Shown piece after piece: positions 59,320 to 64,000 of a stretch of 64,000 nt of DNA. Numbering within the stretch: position 1 is the stretch's first letter; each line of letters opens with the position of its first letter. The stretch lies in NCBI GenBank assembly GCA_029204225.1, contig CM055094.1:69121055-69185054 (forward strand), read 5' to 3'. Under the pieces are notes generated by a model. That model had not been told where the DNA came from. It saw only the letters and a program-made list of their open reading frames with translations, and did not search any database. The stretch comes from Diphasiastrum complanatum. Taxonomy: Eukaryota > Streptophyta > Lycopodiopsida > Lycopodiales > Lycopodiaceae. Both the position numbers and the translations under genes were made by a program.

Positions 59320-60867
59320 CCCAAGCACCCACATAGGCATGAGATACCTCTGCAGTTTTCAATTTTATCATCCACTGGCACAGGGTTTGCTTATGGGATT
59401 ATGTTTCTCGATATGTGATGACATGGCACACCAGGCAACCGAAACTAAAAGTTAAAAATTAAAATGTGTGGTTGTGAGGGCATCGGTGGGCTCAAAATGC
59501 CCCCAAGTGCCTCAAGTGCTCAAATCTAGGAACCCCATATGTCATATTAGCAATCATCACTCGACTCAAAATTGTACCCGACTTCAAGCAGCTATAAATT
59601 TTAGGCTGAATTGCTTCAATAACGTCACTCAAAGATGCCACATGAAAATTTTGCAATGGTGATGCGCAAATCATGAAATACCAAGAAAATTTGAAAAACA
59701 TGTAAAGTTGTCAAGCATAAAACTCGATTGTCCCTTTCAGAGATCAGTCGCAAATCAACCATGTTGTGTTGGCCGGCCATCAAGAACAATTTTGGCTCTA
59801 TTTTACAACCTAGCATAATATCAATCATGAGTCATTACACCAATTGTGATCAACAGTTATAGTGCCTACCACATCTTCACTTGGAGGTCTGAAAAATGTA
59901 TCTCAGGTACCTTTTTGATATCTCCATCTCTACATCAACCTCAATACCATATTTTCTTGTTGCCATTAGTGTAAGAATTGGCAAGCCAAAGCCCAAGGCA
60001 AAGCTCGCCCTAGCACCAAATATTTTCTATGATGCCACCAAGGTGTCACAAGCAAATGCCCAGGTCTGGGACAAGTTGTGCTTGAGACACTATAAATTAT
60101 GGCAAATTTTCTTTTTGAAACCTTTGGCCTAGGTCCATTTCCACCTCCAAATGGGATTGAGGGGATTGTTGTTAGGAAATGTGAATAAACAATCACATCA
60201 AACACTCTCTTCTGGAGGATTTATTGTTGCCAACAAAATTGACATTTATTCACATTCATAATTGAGGTCGCTTCATCTTTGTTACATCACATCTCAAATT
60301 GGAATTAGGGCATGTTCCCACCAACACTTAGTGAGACTCTCAATTAAGCCCCAATAACTATTAGCTCGTTAGTGCTAATTGGCATTTGGGGCCCCACCTA
60401 CGAAAAGGTTCACATTGACTTCGACAATGTCTTCTACTTAGTTTTCCAAGCACTCAAGAACAAAAATGTTTTTGCGAGGAATGCGACAACAGTGTTTTAC
60501 TTGGCATTCCAGGCACCCGAGAAATGTGACATTTTTCTGAAGAATGCGAGGAATGCGAAATACTACAGATTTACACGAGATTTTGTACAGCTTGTCTATG
60601 TCTTCACCCTCCAGTGAATAAACAGATCTACTGATCAACTAAATGTCTGTTAATAATCTTGTATGTTTTATGTTATGTTTTTTCTTGCATGTCTGTCAGT
60701 CAAGGATTCTTTAAAGTACTCAGGCGTAACTTTCAACTTCTATTCCGAAATATTCAATTGTTGTATAGAGTTAGAAAGATCACACAGCAACATTACCTTG
60801 TGCACCGCTATTATCACCATAATCCATCATATATTATCTACCGGTGTGCGGCCAACACAAATTATCT
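59320..60867. other. Unassigned spacer
   Basis: No gene recognised. Near 60149-60170 a purine-rich ATGGGATTGAGGGGATTG precedes TTGTTAGGAAATGTG, which could be a polypurine tract and LTR start, but no partner is visible. Confidence 0.45.
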
Positions 60868-61128
60868 TCACAACCGATTCTCCTTGAGATACCACTCTTT
60901 GGCTGTTCCATAGAGCACCATAGAAAATAGTCCGAGCTTTTCAGTTTCAGAGGTGTCTCCATAGAAGTGACATGCATTATCAAAGTCTTGAAGAAATCTA
61001 ACTAGGTCAAATTCTACATCGTACTTTGGTGTAGCAATGCGTGGGATTCTGCATTCTAGACGTGGAGGTACAGAATTAGAAGATTCAGCACAATCTCTTG
61101 ACATGATGCAAAATGAGAAACAAAACAA
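60868..61128 (-). pseudogene. gag: Ty3/gypsy gag fragment
   Basis: Minus-strand ORF with RFLQDFDNACHFYGDTSETE and KLGLFSMVLYGTAKEWYL, matching the retrotransposon gag block (F..F..AC.....TE..KL.LFP.SL.G.A..WY). The frame stops right after EWYLKENRL. It lies downstream, on the minus strand, of a gypsy-type primer site at 62584-62596, so both belong to one 5' element part. Confidence 0.75.
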
Positions 61129-61289
61129 GAGTACAAATGATCAGTACTGTACCGTACTTGGCCACAAAAGATCAAAAAGGTGGTTTACTTGCAAGATAGT
61201 GAATTTGGACAAGATTTTTTTTTTTTTGGAGTAACAGAATTCGTAGACAAGAGTAGAACTCGCAAACAGGCTGTTGAATCATAATACAG

Positions 61290-62075
61290 TACTCGTGAAT
61301 TCCGACAGAGAATTTTCACTGACAAAATATGAATTTTTTAAATTTTTTTTGTAAAGGATAGAATTCGCAAAGGATGTATAGAAATCGTTCAGACTGTGGG
61401 CGATTTCGTGGTATGGTCGACGAATTCTGATATTGAGATTTTTTTTTTTTAATTTAATTTTTTTTTTAAGAATTCGCTAGTTTCGTGCACATTGTGAATT
61501 ATTTCGTAGTATGGTTGGCGAATTCTGATAAGGAGTTTTCATATACAATATATTGATTTTTTTAATTTTTTTTAATTTCTTTTAAAGGACAATTCACAGA
61601 GGATGTATAGAAATCGTTCAGACTGTGGGTGATTTCCTAGTATCGTCGGCGAATTCTGATACTGATTTTAGAATTCGCCAGAAATTGTGCTCATTGTGGA
61701 CGATTTCGTGGTATGGTCGATGAATTTTGTTCAGACAAAATATTGATTTTTGAATTTTTTTGCAAAGGATAGAATTCGCAGAGGATGTATAGAAATCGTT
61801 CAGACTGTGGAGGATTTCCTAGTGTGGTCGACGAATTTTGATATTGAATTTTTTTTAATTTTTTTTTTAGAATTCGCTAGAAATCGTGCACACTATGGAC
61901 GATTTCGTGGTATGGTCCACGATTTCTAATAGAGAGTTTTCACTGACAAAATGTGAATTTTTTAAATTTTTTTGGATTTTTTTGTAAAGGACAGAATTCG
62001 CAGAGAATGTATAGAAATCGTTCAGATTGTGGGTGATTTTGTGGTATGGTCGACAAATTCTGATACGAAAGTTTT
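61290..62075 (-). repeat. Alternating tandem array in the leader of a gypsy element
   Basis: Four copies of TGTATAGAAATCGTTCAGA start at 61375, 61604, 61786 and about 62009 (spacing 229, 182, 223). Between them are related half-units such as GAATTCGCTAGAAATCGTGC. All half-units share GATTTCGTGGTATGGTCGAC and GAATTCTGATA ends, separated by T-rich tracts. So an A unit and a B unit of about 100 bp alternate. Confidence 0.9.
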
Positions 62076-62583
62076 GTTGACAGATAAGGATAATAGTGGA
62101 AAAATTGATTTTCTGGTGGAAAACAGCTAAATCTATGAGATAGAAATCGCAGATTTGCTGGAGGACTAATCTTTCATAGATCTAGCCTCAGTGAAGCCGG
62201 TGAATTTCGACCCAAAGATTTGGGTGGAAAACAAAGGATTTTGACAGGAAAACAATGGGTTTTTGGAAAATCTGAGTAGGGTCAGAAATTGCAGAGGTGG
62301 TAGTATGAAAGATGATGTTCTGTTATGGCTGCAGACAGCCCGACGAATTCTGATATACCTGATTGGCTGAAAAAAATGTCACTTGGGTCACTTATTTCAA
62401 AGAAAATGCCCAAGTTGACACTTTTGTTGCTTCCCCCGACTTGATAGATTGTTCAACAGCTCGTGTAGGACCTGGAGAAAAGTCTTGTGCTGTTGTGTCA
62501 AGAAAAATAGCAGGCAAGCATACACACAAGCACGTTAGTGAAAAAGAAAACAAGTGAGCTACGTAGAAAAAAACTTAGAAAGT

Positions 62584-62596
62584 GGCAACAGCGCCA
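62584..62596 (-). promoter_or_regulatory. Primer binding site, gypsy (tRNA-Asp-like) type
   Basis: Minus strand TGGCGCTGTTGCC differs by one base from TGGCGCCGTTGCC, the start of the site used by many plant Athila/Tat-type gypsy elements. It lies one base from an LTR end (TTCCAACA). Confidence 0.8.
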
Positions 62597-62597
62597 A

Positions 62598-63360
62598 TGT
62601 TGGAAGTAAATATGGTTTGTGAATGTTTGGCTAGATCCACTCATGATGTGTGGTATAGAGAGGATTGTCCACTTTCTAAGTTTCTACCAAGCTTCAAACG
62701 AAAATAGAAAACAATGATGGAAGCACTAAGGCTTACCCAACTAGTGCTTGAAATAGAAGTGAAACTAACTAAGAGGACAAAAAACAAAACCTTACTAAGC
62801 TTACCCAACTAGCAAGGTGATTAAGCTAAATCCTAAATTAACACCCAAAGGAATCGAAAAGATAGATTGCGGCTAAACTAAACATCAATCGATTAAAAAC
62901 ATGCCACAATAAAAGAACCAATGAAAGAAGGCAAGAGGACGCCCGAGCACCTTTCCCCTTCCCTCAAGCTATGCACCTTCTAATGGGAACACAAGTGAAA
63001 TAACAAGATAATCTCAAAAGAGATAGCAATTTAGCATAATCTTAAAAGTGTTATTTTACAAGGGAAATGCCTCTCTTCTTATAGCAAGAAGGGCCTTCCA
63101 TAAGCTTCTACTAACTTATGGGATTAATTTCTAAAACCTGCAATTCTAAGACTTCTAAACTTCTCAACTTCTAACTTAGAAAGCCTAAGACTCTAAACTT
63201 AGAATATTTTATTTTCTAAGTTTAAGTTCTCTAAGCTAAGTTTTCTAACTTAGAAGTTTAGAATGTATTTAAGTTTCTACTTATGGACTTATAACACACA
63301 TGCCATGGTAGGAGTTTATTAACAAGTACTCATAGTGGACTTACAATACACATGCCATGG
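62598..63360 (-). repeat. 5' LTR of a gypsy element, outer boundary uncertain
   Basis: The inner end TGTTGGAAGTAAATATGG (plus strand) adjoins the primer site. The sequence runs through AT-rich text with an AACTTAGAA/TTCTAAGTTT inverted motif near 63180-63260. No second LTR is in the window, so the outer limit is set only by the start of the copia gag scrap. Confidence 0.5.
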
Positions 63361-63369
63361 TGTTTTATT

Positions 63370-63690
63370 TTACTTTGATTTTACTTTGTTGCTAACACTA
63401 GTTGCAGTCATTTGCTCCATGAGATTTTAGAAAGTGTTGAGATGACTTGAAACACTTACTGCTTCAGACATTCTCAGGGAGAAATATTTCTTCCTCAAAT
63501 GGAGTTTGGAGGTGAGGTCCCTGATATCGTAGAGGGTTGCTAGGATGTTCCATGCATTCTTAGCAGTCTGGGCAACTCTTATATGATTGATTTGGGTGTC
63601 TTTTATGTTGAGAGTGATCATGGCAAAAGCCTTGCCATCTTTCAGTCTCCACTTGGTGCGATCCGACCCAGACCCATGGTCGAAAAGATC
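63370..63690 (-). pseudogene. gag: Ty1/copia gag scrap
   Basis: Minus-strand reading KWRLKDGKAFAMITLNIKDT, QINHIRVAQTAKNAWNILAT, SKLHLRKKYFSLRM and SSHLNTF, stop, NLMEQM. It matches the gag of the element at 55430-59314 block for block but differs in sequence, so it is a relative and not a duplicate. Confidence 0.85.
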
Positions 63691-64000
63691 TCTATTTTGA
63701 ATGACATTTTCATGATACTCATTAATAAAAGGATTTGAAGTTGAGCATTGAAATCCAACAACAATATATATATATATACATCGACTTTTGAAGCAGAGCA
63801 GGATCAACTTCAACATACTCGACTCCGACTCCATTGACAATGACTGAAGGGAAAACAGTCGACTCGACTCATTCAACACCCTCGACGTCGTCGACTGCCA
63901 CCACTCAATAGGAAACTCTCCCTCTACTCTATCCAATACAAACTATGTCACGTTCACTATGCAGTAACTACACCACTTCACGTCTGTTAACTACACAATT

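Noticed and set aside
61290-62075. CRISPR-like array
   Set aside because: The genome is eukaryotic, units are ~200 bp with poly-T separators and diverged copies, and the array lies in a retrotransposon leader; no cas genes.

Overview
This is nuclear DNA of a land plant. Only three stretches look like host genes, and all three lie on the minus strand with spliceosomal introns: a LETM1-type mitochondrial inner-membrane protein (2150-6289, partial), a DUF506/PDDEXK-like protein (28358-29900, complete) and cytosolic ribosomal protein L23a (51866-54937, complete). The rest is mostly LTR retrotransposons in several states of decay, simple repeats and unassigned spacer. Telo-box motifs upstream of genes and retrotransposon primer sites matching plant initiator tRNA-Met support a plant. 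The N-terminus of the L23a protein looks to me more like non-flowering plants than angiosperms, but that is a weak impression and I do not name a species.

Layout. 1-290 holds a Ty3/gypsy reverse-transcriptase scrap. 2150-7400 is the LETM1 gene and its upstream region. 8648-14413 is a patchwork of copia pol fragments from at least three families around an unusual GC-richer segment (10630-12274). 15184-15815 looks like an orphan LTR. 16765-22634 is a copia element with a 5 bp target duplication, unusual LTR ends (AG...GT) and a 378 bp inverted-repeat element nested in its 5' LTR. 22882-25720 (minus) is a short element with two LTRs and only gag. 25721-34040 is mostly spacer around the DUF506 gene. 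34044-34320 is a GC-rich hairpin cluster. 35335-38027 has small copia and LINE scraps and long microsatellites.

38247-43168 is the most unusual stretch. It holds a decayed minus-strand reverse transcriptase that is neither copia, gypsy nor LINE in character. Its motifs resemble Penelope-like or cellular rvt-type enzymes. It has a possible spliced first exon and is flanked by two copies of a ~460-500 bp sequence.

43505-48612 (minus) is a young copia element with near-identical LTRs, an almost intact pol and no gag body. 48898-49262 is a gypsy integrase scrap. 51866-55111 is RPL23A with its telo-box promoter. A copia element (55430-59314, minus, 5 bp target duplication, RT deleted) sits about 0.5 kb upstream of the RPL23A start codon. 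60868-63360 is the 5' part of a minus-strand gypsy element with a tandem array in its leader. 63370-63690 is a further copia gag scrap.

The host genes do not form an operon or pathway. Their only shared feature is that they survive as islands among nested insertions. All assignments are from reading translations and repeats by eye; no database search was run.
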